From Plantibacter sp. ME-Dv--P-122b (GTDB lineage: Bacteria; Actinomycetota; Actinomycetes; Actinomycetales; Microbacteriaceae): a DNA stretch of 64,000 bases. Below are positions 17,747 to 26,246 of the stretch, piece after piece. The stretch's first letter is position 1; each line of letters starts with the position of its first letter. The notes below the pieces were generated by a model. That model did not search any database and was not told the DNA's origin. It saw only the letters and a list, made by a program, of their open reading frames with translations. The translations under genes were made by a program, and so were the position numbers. The stretch spans positions 1 to 64,000 of the forward strand of contig NZ_JARVSC010000007.1 of NCBI RefSeq assembly GCF_030209375.1, in the 5' to 3' direction.

Positions 17747-18670
17747 ATGCCTACGCCTGACGACCTCTACGAGGTGCACCCGGAGATCGACATCCCCGCC
17801 GGCCTCCATCTCGTCGCGGGGCTCACCGGGTTCTCCGACGCCGGCGGCGCGGTCGGGCAGTTGAACGCCTACCTCGACGACGTCCTCGACACGACGGTCA
17901 TCGCCGAGTTCGACGCCGACGTCCTGCTCGACTACCGGGCCCGCCGGCCGATCATCTCGTTCGACCAGGACCACCTGACTGAGTACCGGCCACCTCGGCT
18001 GACCCTGTCGCTGGCCCACGACGAACTCGGATCACCGTTCCTGTTGCTCACCGGTTTCGAGCCCGACTTCCTCTGGGACCGCTTCGTCGCGGCCGTGCTC
18101 GAGCTCGTCGACCGCTTCCGGGTCAGCGACACGACGTGGGTGCACGCCATCCCGATGCCGGTCCCGCACACCAGGCCGATCGGGGTCACCGTCAGCGGCA
18201 ACCGGTTCGACCTCATCGAGTCGCTCTCGGTCTGGCGCCCCCGCACCCAGGTGCCGTCCAACGTGCTCCACCTCCTCGAGTACCGCCTCTACGAGCGCGG
18301 GGACAGCATCGCGGCCTTCGTGCTCCTCGTGCCGCACTACCTCGCCGACACGGAGTTCCCGGCCGCGGCGATCACGGCGATCGAGAGCCTCAGCGCGGCG
18401 ACCGGGCTCATCTTCCCCACGGACCGTCTCCGCGAGGACAGCCGCGACTTCCTCGCCAAGATCGACGAGCAGGTGGGGACCAACCACGAGCTCGGCCAGC
18501 TGGTCTCGACGCTCGAGGAGCGGTACGACGCCTACATGGAGGACAACTCGCCGAAGTCGCCGCTCACCGACATCGATGGAGCGCTCCCGACGGCCGATGA
18601 GATCGCCGCGGAGCTCGAGAAGTTCCTCGCGAGCCGGCGCCACGGCGACGAGGACCGCTCGACCACCTAA
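17747..18670 (+). CDS. PAC2 family protein (proteasome assembly chaperone-like)
   Basis: A 307-residue cytosolic protein. The N-terminal LHLVAGLTGFSDAGGAVGQL motif and the central WVHAIPMPVPHTRP segment are characteristic of actinobacterial PAC2-domain proteins, named for distant similarity to eukaryotic proteasome assembly chaperones. Their bacterial role is unknown; no proteasome genes are in this window. The C-terminal 60 residues are charged and probably helical. The start is set by the leaderless -10 box. The MFS gene begins 9 bases after the stop and may have its own promoter overlapping this gene's end. Confidence 0.87.
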   Translation: MPTPDDLYEVHPEIDIPAGLHLVAGLTGFSDAGGAVGQLNAYLDDVLDTTVIAEFDADVLLDYRARRPIISFDQDHLTEYRPPRLTLSLAHDELGSPFLLLTGFEPDFLWDRFVAAVLELVDRFRVSDTTWVHAIPMPVPHTRPIGVTVSGNRFDLIESLSVWRPRTQVPSNVLHLLEYRLYERGDSIAAFVLLVPHYLADTEFPAAAITAIESLSAATGLIFPTDRLREDSRDFLAKIDEQVGTNHELGQLVSTLEERYDAYMEDNSPKSPLTDIDGALPTADEIAAELEKFLASRRHGDEDRSTT

Positions 18671-18673
18671 GCT
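18668..18673 (+). promoter_or_regulatory. -10 box of MFS gene (leaderless)
   Basis: TAAGCT overlaps the stop codon of the PAC2 gene and ends 6 bases before the GTG start at 18680. Confidence 0.5.
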
Positions 18674-18679
18674 GGATCG

Positions 18680-19987
18680 GTGGGATCTCGACGCGTCTGG
18701 TGGGTGTACGGCGTCGGGGTGTTCGCCTACCTCATCACCGTCATGCAGCGGTCGACGCTCGGCGTGGCGGCGGTGGACGCCACCGAGCGGTTCCAGGTCG
18801 ACGCCGCCGCGCTGTCGACGCTCGCGGTCGCACAGCTGATCGTGTACGCCGCGATGCAGGTCCCGGTCGGGGTGCTCATCGACCGCCTCGGACCCCGCGT
18901 CCTGATCATCGCGGGGCTGACCGTCGTCATGGCGGGCCAGGTCTGGCTGGGTCTCACGACCGAACTCGGCGGCGCGATCGTCGGCCGGATGTTGGTCGGC
19001 CTCGGCGACGCCGCGGTGTTCACCTCCGTGCTCCGGCTCGTGAACTCCTGGTTCCCCACCCACCGGGTGCCGATCGTGTCCCAGTGGGTCGGCAACATCG
19101 GGCAGATCGGCCAGATCCTCTCGGCGGTGCCGTTCTCCTTCGTCCTCCACGCCTTCGGCTGGTCGCCGGCGTTCCTCAGCGCGGCGGGGCTCGTCCTCCT
19201 GGCGCTCGTCGGGGTGTTGATCGTCGTCCGCGACCGGCCTGCCGGTTCCGACGAGGCGCCGCGCCCCGAGACGTGGGGCCACGTCGTCCGCGAGGTCGTC
19301 ATCAGTCTGCGTCGGCCCGGGACGCGTCTCGGGTTCTGGTCGCACTTCGTCACCCAGTCCTCCGGTACTGTCCTCACGCTCCTCTGGGGCTTCCCGTTCA
19401 TGGTCTACGCCCTCGGCTACCCGCAGCCCCTCGCCGCATCGTTGCTCATCGTCATCGTGGTCTCGGGCATGATCGCGGGCCCCATCCTCGGGGTGCTCAC
19501 CGCACGGTTCCCCTACCGGCGGAGCAACCTCGTGCTCGGGATCGTCACGGTCATGGGCGTCGCCTGGGCCGCACTCCTCCTCTGGCCGGGCGTCCCACCG
19601 ATGTGGCTCGTGATCGTCCTGTTCGTCGTGGTCGGGATCGGGGGCCCCGGTTCACTCATCGGGTTCGACTTCGCCCGCACCTTCAATCCCATCCGCGCGC
19701 TCGGCGGGGCGAACGGCATCGTGAACGTCGGCGGGTTCCTCGCCAGCTTCGTCATGATGTTCCTCATCGGTCTCATCATCGACGCGGTCAGCGGGGGATC
19801 CCGTGCCGACTACTCCATGGACAGCTTCCGGATCGCCTTCTCCGTGCAGTACCTGGTGGTCGGGTTCGGCGTGGCGATGCTGCTCGTCGCCCGGTCCCGC
19901 ACGCGGAGACGCTTCGCCGAGGACGAGGGCATCGCCGTCGGCCCACTGTGGATCGCCGTCCGTGCCAGGCTCGGTCGCCGTCGCTGA
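18680..19987 (+). CDS. Major facilitator superfamily transporter
   Basis: A 435-residue integral membrane protein with about 12 hydrophobic helices. The first loop motif GVLIDRLGPRVLIIAGL (helix 2 to 3) is the MFS signature G-x-x-x-D-R-x-G-x-R. It resembles the nitrate/sugar-phosphate/unknown-solute branch of MFS proteins, with a long first half containing GRMLVGLGDAAVFTSVLRL. The substrate cannot be told from sequence. There is no adjacent regulator or enzyme that would hint at one. The GTG start follows a TAAGCT box at leaderless spacing. Confidence 0.87.
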   Translation: MGSRRVWWVYGVGVFAYLITVMQRSTLGVAAVDATERFQVDAAALSTLAVAQLIVYAAMQVPVGVLIDRLGPRVLIIAGLTVVMAGQVWLGLTTELGGAIVGRMLVGLGDAAVFTSVLRLVNSWFPTHRVPIVSQWVGNIGQIGQILSAVPFSFVLHAFGWSPAFLSAAGLVLLALVGVLIVVRDRPAGSDEAPRPETWGHVVREVVISLRRPGTRLGFWSHFVTQSSGTVLTLLWGFPFMVYALGYPQPLAASLLIVIVVSGMIAGPILGVLTARFPYRRSNLVLGIVTVMGVAWAALLLWPGVPPMWLVIVLFVVVGIGGPGSLIGFDFARTFNPIRALGGANGIVNVGGFLASFVMMFLIGLIIDAVSGGSRADYSMDSFRIAFSVQYLVVGFGVAMLLVARSRTRRRFAEDEGIAVGPLWIAVRARLGRRR

Positions 19988-20056
19988 GCGTTCGCTTCGT
20001 CCACCGATCCCACCCTTGACAAACGGCCTGTGGCTCTGGGGTCTTCCGGCGCGCGC

Positions 20057-20062
20057 TATAAT
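20057..20062 (+). promoter_or_regulatory. Candidate -10 box upstream of sigA
   Basis: Perfect TATAAT 150 bases before the sigA ATG. A TTGACA at 20016-20021 is 35 bases away, too far to pair with it. The implied leader is about 140 bases, long compared with most genes here. A second TTGACA (20128-20133) inside the leader may belong to another promoter. Confidence 0.5.
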
Positions 20063-20211
20063 GGAACACGGACCCGTTCACCTCTCGGAATGTCGGCGGC
20101 CCTTTTCGGGTTGCACTGCACCAAGACTTGACATGGGTCCTCGTAATGTCCGAAATCACGGACGATCCGGCGATGACTGTCCATGCCGGGTCCGAACAGG
20201 AAGGTGCAGCT

Positions 20212-21495
20212 ATGGCCACCAAGACGGCTCGCGCAGACGAAGCAGCGCCAGCAGACGAGGCCACGGAGGCTCCCGCAGCGAAGGCTCGGACCACCAAGGC
20301 CACCACGACCCGAGCGAAGGCTGCTCCCAAGAAGGCCACCCGCGCCAAGACGGGTACGAAGTCGAGCACTGAGCCCGACGAGGGCACGGACGACGAGGAC
20401 GTCGTCGTCGAGGTCGTCGCCGACGACGCCGTGGTCGACGCGCCCGCAGGCGACGCCACCGAGGCGGTCGAGGAGGAGGACGACAAGTCCGTGCCGGAGA
20501 TCACCCTCCCCACCGACGCACTCGTGCTCTCCAACAGCGACGACGACGAGATCCCGGTGTACTCGGCCGCGATCACCGGCGCCACCGCCGACCCGGTCAA
20601 GGACTACCTCAAGCAGATCGGTAAGGTCGCGCTCCTCAACGCGGCCGAAGAGGTCGAGCTCGCGATGCGTATCGAGGCGGGCCTCTTCGCCGAGGACAAG
20701 CTCGCACAGCTCTCCGACCTCGAGAAGCGCTCGCGGGTCGGTCGTGAGCTCCAGTGGGTCGCGAAGGACGGCGCCCGCGCGAAGAGCCACCTCCTCGGGG
20801 CGAACCTCCGACTCGTCGTGAGCCTCGCCAAGCGGTACACGGGCCGCGGCATGCAGTTCCTCGACCTCATCCAGGAGGGCAACCTGGGCCTCATCCGTGC
20901 GGTCGAGAAGTTCGACTACACCAAGGGTTTCAAGTTCTCCACCTACGCGACCTGGTGGATCCGTCAGGCCATCACGCGCGCCATGGCCGACCAGGCGCGC
21001 ACCATCCGCATCCCGGTGCACATGGTCGAGGTCATCAACAAGCTCGCCCGCGTGCAGCGGCAGATGCTGCAGGACCTGGGCCGCGAGCCCACGCCCGAGG
21101 AACTCAGCCGCGAACTCGACATGACGCCCGAGAAGGTCATCGAGGTCCAGAAGTACGGCCGCGAGCCCATCTCGCTGCACACGCCCCTCGGCGAGGACGG
21201 CGACAGCGAGTTCGGCGACCTCATCGAGGACACCGAGGCGGTCGTGCCGGCCGACGCCGTCAGCTTCACCATGCTGCAGAAGCAGCTGGAGTCGCTCCTC
21301 GACTCGCTCTCCGAGCGGGAAGCGGGCGTCATCCGGATGCGCTTCGGCCTCGGCGACGGCATGCCCAAGACGCTCGACCAGATCGGCGACACCTTCGGGG
21401 TCACCCGTGAGCGCATCCGGCAGATCGAGTCGAAGACCATGGCGAAGCTGCGTCACCCGAGCCGATCCCAGTCGCTTCGCGACTACCTCGAGTAG
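20212..21495 (+). CDS. sigA: Principal RNA polymerase sigma factor (sigma-70, SigA/HrdB type)
   Basis: Directs RNA polymerase to housekeeping promoters. The 427-residue protein has an Ala/Lys/Thr-rich acidic N-terminal extension of about 120 residues, region 1.2 ([16 protein letters not shown]), region 2 ([19 protein letters not shown] and [16 protein letters not shown]), region 3 ([13 protein letters not shown]) and region 4 with the -35-binding helix-turn-helix ([19 protein letters not shown]). The ATG at 20212 begins [10 protein letters not shown] after AGGAAGGTG; an in-frame ATG at 20146 would add 22 residues and cannot be excluded. murT begins 4 bases after the stop. Confidence 0.96.
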   Translation: MATKTARADEAAPADEATEAPAAKARTTKATTTRAKAAPKKATRAKTGTKSSTEPDEGTDDEDVVVEVVADDAVVDAPAGDATEAVEEEDDKSVPEITLPTDALVLSNSDDDEIPVYSAAITGATADPVKDYLKQIGKVALLNAAEEVELAMRIEAGLFAEDKLAQLSDLEKRSRVGRELQWVAKDGARAKSHLLGANLRLVVSLAKRYTGRGMQFLDLIQEGNLGLIRAVEKFDYTKGFKFSTYATWWIRQAITRAMADQARTIRIPVHMVEVINKLARVQRQMLQDLGREPTPEELSRELDMTPEKVIEVQKYGREPISLHTPLGEDGDSEFGDLIEDTEAVVPADAVSFTMLQKQLESLLDSLSEREAGVIRMRFGLGDGMPKTLDQIGDTFGVTRERIRQIESKTMAKLRHPSRSQSLRDYLE

Positions 21496-21499
21496 GAGC

Positions 21500-22762
21500 A
21501 TGCGCTACGCCCCGGCCATCCTCGCCGGTCGTGCCGTCCGATTCCTCGCCAGGCTGCGCAAGCCGGGCGGGGGATCGGCCGTTCCCGGCCTCGTGGTCAA
21601 CCGCATCGCGCCCGGGTTCCTCCCCGACACGCTGAACGCCTTCCCGCGCGGTCTCGTGATCGTGAGCGGCTCGAGCGGGAAGTCGACGACGACCAAGATG
21701 CTCGTCGGCATCCTGCGTGCCCACGGTGTGTCGGTCTTCACGAACCCGTCCACGGCGAACATCTCGCAGGGCCTCACCTCAGCCCTCCTCGAACGAGCCG
21801 ATCTCCGCGGCCGCATCGACGCCGACCTCGGGGTGCTCGAGATGGACGAAGGACACGGCGCGCTCATCGCGCCGCGCCTCGCACCCGCCCACGTCATCCT
21901 GACCAACGTGTCCGTCGACCAGATCGACCGCTTCCACGACGCCGCCATGGTGGCCCGCATGCTCGACGCGATCGCCGCCCGATCGAGCACGTCGCTCGTC
22001 CTGAACGGCGATGACGCACTCGTCGACGCCGTCGCTCCGGGCAGCGACGCGACGCGATGGCGGTACGGCGTCTCGACGGCCGTGCTCGGCGCCAGCGCAC
22101 GCGGCCTCGGCTACAGCACGACCTCGTCCGATCGGGTCGACCCCGGTTCCGGAACCGTCGTCGAAGCCCTCGACGGCGATCTGGTGTCGATCACCCACCG
22201 CGGTGAGACCGTGCGGTTCCGCCTGCCGGCCCGCGGCGTGCACTACGCCGTGGATGCGGCTGCAGCCCTCTCCGGCGCCGCCGTGATCCTCGGCCCCGAG
22301 TTCCGGCTCGCCACCGCGGCGGAGTCGTTCCGCGCGCTCACGCCGGTGTTCGGCCGCGGCGAGGTGACGACCGTCCGCGGGGTGGAGGTCGAGTTCGTCC
22401 TCGTCCAGAACCCCGCGAGCTTCCAGCTCAACGTCGACAGCCTGGCGGCCGACACCGAGCAGATCCTGGTGGCCGTCGGGAGCGACGTCCGCGATCCGTC
22501 GTACCTCTGGCCGGTCGACACGTCCAGGCTCGGCCGTGTGGCGCTCGTGTCGGGCTCCAAGGCCTGGGAAGCCGCGCTGCAGCTGGGCTATGACGGGGTC
22601 GAGATCGACCGGATCGAACCGGACCTCGGCACGGCGTTGGACGCGTTCCTCGCCCTCCCGGCGCCCGAGCACGGTCGGAAGACCGTGATCTTCACCGCCG
22701 ACTCGATGCGCCGCACCCGTGCGCACCTCGGCCTCGCCTCGAACGATCAGGACGACGCATGA
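21500..22762 (+). CDS. murT: MurT-like Mur ligase family protein lacking the zinc ribbon
   Basis: In other Gram-positives MurT activates the D-Glu alpha-carboxyl of lipid II with ATP for amidation by GatD. This 420-residue protein has a Mur-ligase P-loop, SGSSGKSTTT (56-65, instead of the usual TGTNGKTT), EMDEGHGAL, the ILTNVSVDQIDR motif and the C-terminal DUF1727-like part with LVQNPASFQ (301-309) and RDPSYLWPVD (331-340), matching the KNPAG and RDVSWIWD blocks of MurT. There is no cysteine anywhere, so the Cys4 zinc ribbon normally inserted in the middle domain is absent. TAGGAG overlaps the sigA stop just before the ATG. It overlaps gatD by ATGA and is surely co-translated with it. See findings for an alternative role. 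Confidence 0.88.
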   Translation: MRYAPAILAGRAVRFLARLRKPGGGSAVPGLVVNRIAPGFLPDTLNAFPRGLVIVSGSSGKSTTTKMLVGILRAHGVSVFTNPSTANISQGLTSALLERADLRGRIDADLGVLEMDEGHGALIAPRLAPAHVILTNVSVDQIDRFHDAAMVARMLDAIAARSSTSLVLNGDDALVDAVAPGSDATRWRYGVSTAVLGASARGLGYSTTSSDRVDPGSGTVVEALDGDLVSITHRGETVRFRLPARGVHYAVDAAAALSGAAVILGPEFRLATAAESFRALTPVFGRGEVTTVRGVEVEFVLVQNPASFQLNVDSLAADTEQILVAVGSDVRDPSYLWPVDTSRLGRVALVSGSKAWEAALQLGYDGVEIDRIEPDLGTALDAFLALPAPEHGRKTVIFTADSMRRTRAHLGLASNDQDDA

Positions 22763-23508
22763 CGACCGAGCCGACGATCACCATCGCCGTCCTCCTGCCC
22801 GCGAGCTGCAATGTGAACGGCGACGCCGAGAACGGTGCGGTCCTCGCTCGCCGAGCACGCGCGCGTGGTCTCGCCGTCGAGCTCGTCCCGGTGGAATCGG
22901 TCGCCGAGCTCCCGAGCACGGTCCACGCCGTCGTCCTCGGGTCGTGCGACGACCCGTCGGCGCCACAGGTGCTCGAGGCGCTCCGGCCGTTCCGCGACGC
23001 GTTCATCGCCTGGGTGGAGGCCGGCGTCCCCGTCCTCGCGATCGCCAACGGGTGGAAGCTCCTCACGCGCCGGCTCGAGCTGGTACCGGGGAACTGGGTC
23101 GAGGGCCTCGCCATCATCGAGGGCGACGCCCCGTTGCGGCGCACGCGGGCGAGTGACGACCTCGTCGTCGTGCCCAGCGGCAGACTCGAGCTCGACGCCC
23201 CGGTGCTCGTCGGGTACGAGAACCACGGGCGGGACTTCCGAGCCGGGACGGGCGTCGAGTCGGTCGGCGCCGTGCAGCACGGACGAGGCAACGGCGACGG
23301 GACGGAGGGTGCGCTGGTCGGCCCGTTCGTCGGGACCCACCTGCACGGTCCCGTGCTCGCCAAGAACCCGGAACTGGCCGATCGGCTGCTCCGTCTGGCG
23401 ATCACGGTCGCCGGCGGCACCTCGATGCTCGACGGGTCGCCGGAGCTCCACGCCCTCGACGACATCGCTGCCAACGCCAGAGCGCAGATCGTCTCCGCGC
23501 TCGCGTGA
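22759..23508 (+). CDS. gatD: GatD-like glutamine amidotransferase fold protein without catalytic cysteine
   Basis: GatD normally hydrolyses glutamine and passes ammonia to MurT. This 249-residue protein keeps the GatD frame: CNVNGDAENGAVLARRA near the N-terminus, GYENHGRDF (152-160) matching the glutamine-binding GFENHGG block, and the catalytic-histidine motif THLHGPVLAKNPELAD (His196). The nucleophile elbow, normally AxCGGYQ, reads LAIANGWKLL (93-102): alanine at 96 stands where the cysteine should be. The two cysteines present (17 and 63) are elsewhere. It is therefore predicted to have no glutaminase activity. The start codon overlaps the murT stop. Two strong hairpins follow. Confidence 0.88.
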   Translation: MTTEPTITIAVLLPASCNVNGDAENGAVLARRARARGLAVELVPVESVAELPSTVHAVVLGSCDDPSAPQVLEALRPFRDAFIAWVEAGVPVLAIANGWKLLTRRLELVPGNWVEGLAIIEGDAPLRRTRASDDLVVVPSGRLELDAPVLVGYENHGRDFRAGTGVESVGAVQHGRGNGDGTEGALVGPFVGTHLHGPVLAKNPELADRLLRLAITVAGGTSMLDGSPELHALDDIAANARAQIVSALA

Positions 23509-23552
23509 GGAAGCGCGTGCTCGAGTCCGCAGACTCGAGCACGCGCTTCCTC
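23507..23552 (+). terminator. Terminator hairpin 1 after gatD
   Basis: Perfect 21-bp inverted repeat (23507-23527 with 23532-23552, loop CGCA) beginning inside the gatD stop codon. There is no T-run directly after it. Confidence 0.8.
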
Positions 23553-23560
23553 GAGGACAT

Positions 23561-23599
23561 GACGAAGGGCCCCGGATCTCGGATCCGGGGCCCTTCGTC
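23561..23599. terminator. Terminator hairpin 2 between gatD and DUF7455 gene
   Basis: Perfect 18-bp stem, GACGAAGGGCCCCGGATC (23561-23578) with its complement (23582-23599) and loop TCG, between convergent genes. Confidence 0.85.
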
Positions 23600-23613
23600 A
23601 TGATGCCGGTGGA

Positions 23614-23844
23614 CTAGGCGCGCTGCTCGTTGAAGAGTCGCGCGGACTCGTCGTGCCAGTCGGTCGCGACCTGCGTCAGCTTCTCCTGGTACTTCTTGCC
23701 GTGGTGCGCGCAGAACAGCAGCTCGCCGCTGTTCATCTGCACGCGGATGTAGGCCTGTGCTCCGCACAGATCGCAACGATCGGCGGCAGTCAGTTGCTGG
23801 GCGTCGAGGTCACTCGGCGTGCTCTCGGTAGCAGTCTGTGACAT
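23614..23844 (-). CDS. DUF7455 family small zinc-finger-like protein
   Basis: A 76-residue protein of unknown function. The centre contains ADRCDLCGAQAY and, about 20 residues on, LLFCAHHGKKYQ; two cysteines plus a further cysteine and histidines suggest a single structural zinc site. The polar N-terminus and the C-terminal helix (WHDESARLFNEQ) are variable parts. Proteins of this type are found next to sigA and the topoisomerase genes across actinobacteria. GGAGGAGC lies upstream of the ATG. It faces gatD across the two hairpins and diverges from parE. Confidence 0.85.
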   Translation of the reverse strand: MSQTATESTPSDLDAQQLTAADRCDLCGAQAYIRVQMNSGELLFCAHHGKKYQEKLTQVATDWHDESARLFNEQRA

Positions 23845-24062
23845 GTGCTCCTCCTGACTCGGGCGGCTACGAAACTCGTAGTACTCATGAAAGCACGCGA
23901 TTGTCACAACGGGGTCCCATTCCGTGTTCGTTTCGCTGTGCGCGTAGATGATTCGGATCAACCGTGCAGCCGGATGGGTCGACGGCCCGCGAGAACGCTC
24001 CATCGAGGGCGTCCGGGCGATCTCGCGCCGAGTGTCTCCCTCGGCGTGTCGGCGCCGACGAC

Positions 24063-24068
24063 TACGCT
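24063..24068 (+). promoter_or_regulatory. -10 box of parE (leaderless)
   Basis: TACGCT, 7 bases before the GTG start at 24076, with no ribosome site between. The rest of the 231-base gap to the DUF7455 gene shows nothing else I can name. Confidence 0.5.
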
Positions 24069-24075
24069 GGGAAGC

Positions 24076-26154
24076 GTGAGCAGCGACTACTCCGCCAGGC
24101 ATCTCTCCGTCCTCGAAGGCCTCGAGGCGGTGCGTAAGCGACCGGGCATGTACATCGGTTCCACCGACTCGCGTGGCCTCATGCACTGCCTCTGGGAGAT
24201 CATCGACAACTCCGTCGACGAGGCCCTCGGCGGGTACGGCGATCAGATCGAGATCGTCCTCCACGCCGATCAGAGCGTCGAGGTGCGCGACCACGCACGT
24301 GGCATCCCGGTGGACATCGAGCCGAAGACCGGTCTCTCCGGTGTCGAGGTCGTCTTCACCAAGCTCCACGCCGGCGGGAAGTTCGGCGGCGGTTCGTACG
24401 CCGCGTCCGGCGGGCTGCACGGCGTCGGCGCTTCGGTCGTCAACGCCCTGTCCGAGCGACTCGACGTCGAGGTCGATCGCGGCGGCAAGACCTACGCGAT
24501 GTCGTTCCACCGCGGCGAGCCGGGGATCTTCGCCGACACGGGGGAGCCGACCCCGGACGCACCGTTCACACCGTTCGAGAAGCAGAGCGAGCTCCGCGTC
24601 ATCGGCAAGACGAAGCGCGGCGTGACCGGCACCCGGATCCGCTACTGGGCCGACCGCCAGATCTTCACGAAGGGCGCGCAGTTCCAAGCCGACGAGCTGC
24701 TCGGCCGCGCGCGCCAGACCGCCTTCCTCATCAAGGGGCTCGGAATCCACATCCGCGACGAGACCGTCGAGGAGCCGACCGAGGCGATGTTCCGGTACGA
24801 GGGCGGTATCTCCGAGTTCGTCGATTACCTCGCAGGCGACACCGCGCTCACCGACACCTGGCGCCTCACCGGCAGCGGCACGTTCACGGAGACCGTCCCG
24901 GTGCTGTCACCGTCGGGCACCATGGTCGCCACCGAGGTGGAGCGCGAGGCAGAGGTCGACATCGCACTGCGGTGGGGGACCGGGTACGAGACGGTCATGC
25001 GCAGCTTCGTCAACATCATCGCCACGCCGAAGGGCGGCACGCACCAACTCGGATTCGACCAGGGCCTGTTGAAGTTCCTCCGCGCCCAAGTCGAGCAGAA
25101 CGCCCGTCGACTCAAGGTCGGCTCGGACAAGCTCGAGAAGGACGACGTCCTCGCGGGCCTCACAGCGGTGCTGACGGTGCGCCTCGCCGAGCCGCAGTTC
25201 GAGGGCCAGACGAAGGAGATCCTCGGCACGCCGGCCGTCCGAGCCATTGTCGCCAACGTCGTCACGAAGGAGCTCAAGGAGCGGTTCGCCTCGACCAAGC
25301 GCGACGACAAGGCGCAGACCGCGCTCGTGCTCGAGAAGATCGTGTCGGAGATGAAATCCCGGATCTCCGCGCGGACCCACAAGGAGACGCAACGCCGCAA
25401 GAACGCGCTCGAGAACTCGTCGCTCCCGGCCAAGCTGGTCGACTGCCGCTCGGGCAACCTCGAGTCGAGCGAACTCTTCATCGTCGAGGGCGACTCGGCA
25501 CTTGGCACGGCGAAGCTCGCTCGAGACAGCTCCTACCAGGCACTGCTCCCGATCCGAGGCAAGATCCTCAACGTGCAGAAGGCCTCTGTCTCCGACATGC
25601 TGTCGAACGCCGAGTGCGCGTCGATCATCCAGGTCATCGGCGCGGGATCCGGACGATCGTTCGATCTCGACGCCGCCCGCTACGGCAAGATCATCCTCAT
25701 GAGCGACGCCGACGTCGACGGCGCCCACATCCGGACCCTCCTGCTCACCCTCTTCTTCCGGTACATGCGGCCGCTCATCGAGGCAGGTCGCGTGTTCGCC
25801 GCAGTACCGCCGCTCCACCGCGTCATCGTCATCAACCCCGGCTCCAAGCCGAACGAGACGATCTACACGTACTCCGAAGCCGAACTGCACGCGGTGCTCA
25901 GCGACCTCAAGCGCACCGGCAAGAAGCACCAGGAACCGATCCAGCGCTACAAGGGCCTGGGGGAGATGGACGCCGACCAGCTCGCCACCACCACCATGGA
26001 CCGCCGTCACCGCACGCTGCGCCGGGTCCGCGTCGAGGATGCGGAGTCGGCCGGACGGATCTTCGAACTCCTCATGGGCAACGACGTCGCCCCACGCAAG
26101 GAATTCATCGTCGACAGCTCCGACCGACTGTCGCGGGAGAGCATCGACGTCTGA
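24076..26154 (+). CDS. parE: DNA topoisomerase (ATP-hydrolysing) subunit B, ParE/GyrB family
   Basis: ATPase subunit of a type IIA topoisomerase. The 692-residue protein has the GHKL ATP-binding motifs (EIIDNSVDEALGG, GLHGVGASVVNAL), the transducer domain, and the TOPRIM motifs EGDSALGTAK and LMSDADVDGAHIRTL with the metal-binding Glu and Asp residues. The length and location near sigA and parC point to the ParE-like subunit rather than the GyrB next to dnaN and recF. The GTG at 24076 begins VSSDYSARHLSVLEGLEAV, placed by the leaderless -10 box; a longer in-frame reading crosses the promoter. parC is convergent, not co-directional. Confidence 0.92.
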   Translation: MSSDYSARHLSVLEGLEAVRKRPGMYIGSTDSRGLMHCLWEIIDNSVDEALGGYGDQIEIVLHADQSVEVRDHARGIPVDIEPKTGLSGVEVVFTKLHAGGKFGGGSYAASGGLHGVGASVVNALSERLDVEVDRGGKTYAMSFHRGEPGIFADTGEPTPDAPFTPFEKQSELRVIGKTKRGVTGTRIRYWADRQIFTKGAQFQADELLGRARQTAFLIKGLGIHIRDETVEEPTEAMFRYEGGISEFVDYLAGDTALTDTWRLTGSGTFTETVPVLSPSGTMVATEVEREAEVDIALRWGTGYETVMRSFVNIIATPKGGTHQLGFDQGLLKFLRAQVEQNARRLKVGSDKLEKDDVLAGLTAVLTVRLAEPQFEGQTKEILGTPAVRAIVANVVTKELKERFASTKRDDKAQTALVLEKIVSEMKSRISARTHKETQRRKNALENSSLPAKLVDCRSGNLESSELFIVEGDSALGTAKLARDSSYQALLPIRGKILNVQKASVSDMLSNAECASIIQVIGAGSGRSFDLDAARYGKIILMSDADVDGAHIRTLLLTLFFRYMRPLIEAGRVFAAVPPLHRVIVINPGSKPNETIYTYSEAELHAVLSDLKRTGKKHQEPIQRYKGLGEMDADQLATTTMDRRHRTLRRVRVEDAESAGRIFELLMGNDVAPRKEFIVDSSDRLSRESIDV

Positions 26155-26186
26155 TCGGTGGTCGTCCGCCGCGGCGCAGGACCGAC

Positions 26187-26231
26187 GACGAAGGCCCGGA
26201 TCGAGCACTGCGCTCAGTCCGGGCCTTCGTC
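26187..26231. terminator. Terminator between parE and parC
   Basis: 14-bp stem GACGAAGGCCCGGA (26187-26200) with TCCGGGCCTTCGTC (26218-26231) between convergent genes. Confidence 0.85.
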
Positions 26232-26246
26232 AGTGTGCAGCTCCGG

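Noticed and set aside
20016-20062. TTGACA and TATAAT upstream of sigA as one promoter
   Set aside because: They are 35 bases apart, twice the allowed spacing; only the TATAAT is kept as a candidate.
22807-22947. Cys17 or Cys63 of GatD as the missing nucleophile
   Set aside because: They lie in the N-terminal GDAEN region and before helix 3, not at the nucleophile elbow, which is LAIANGW at residues 93-99.
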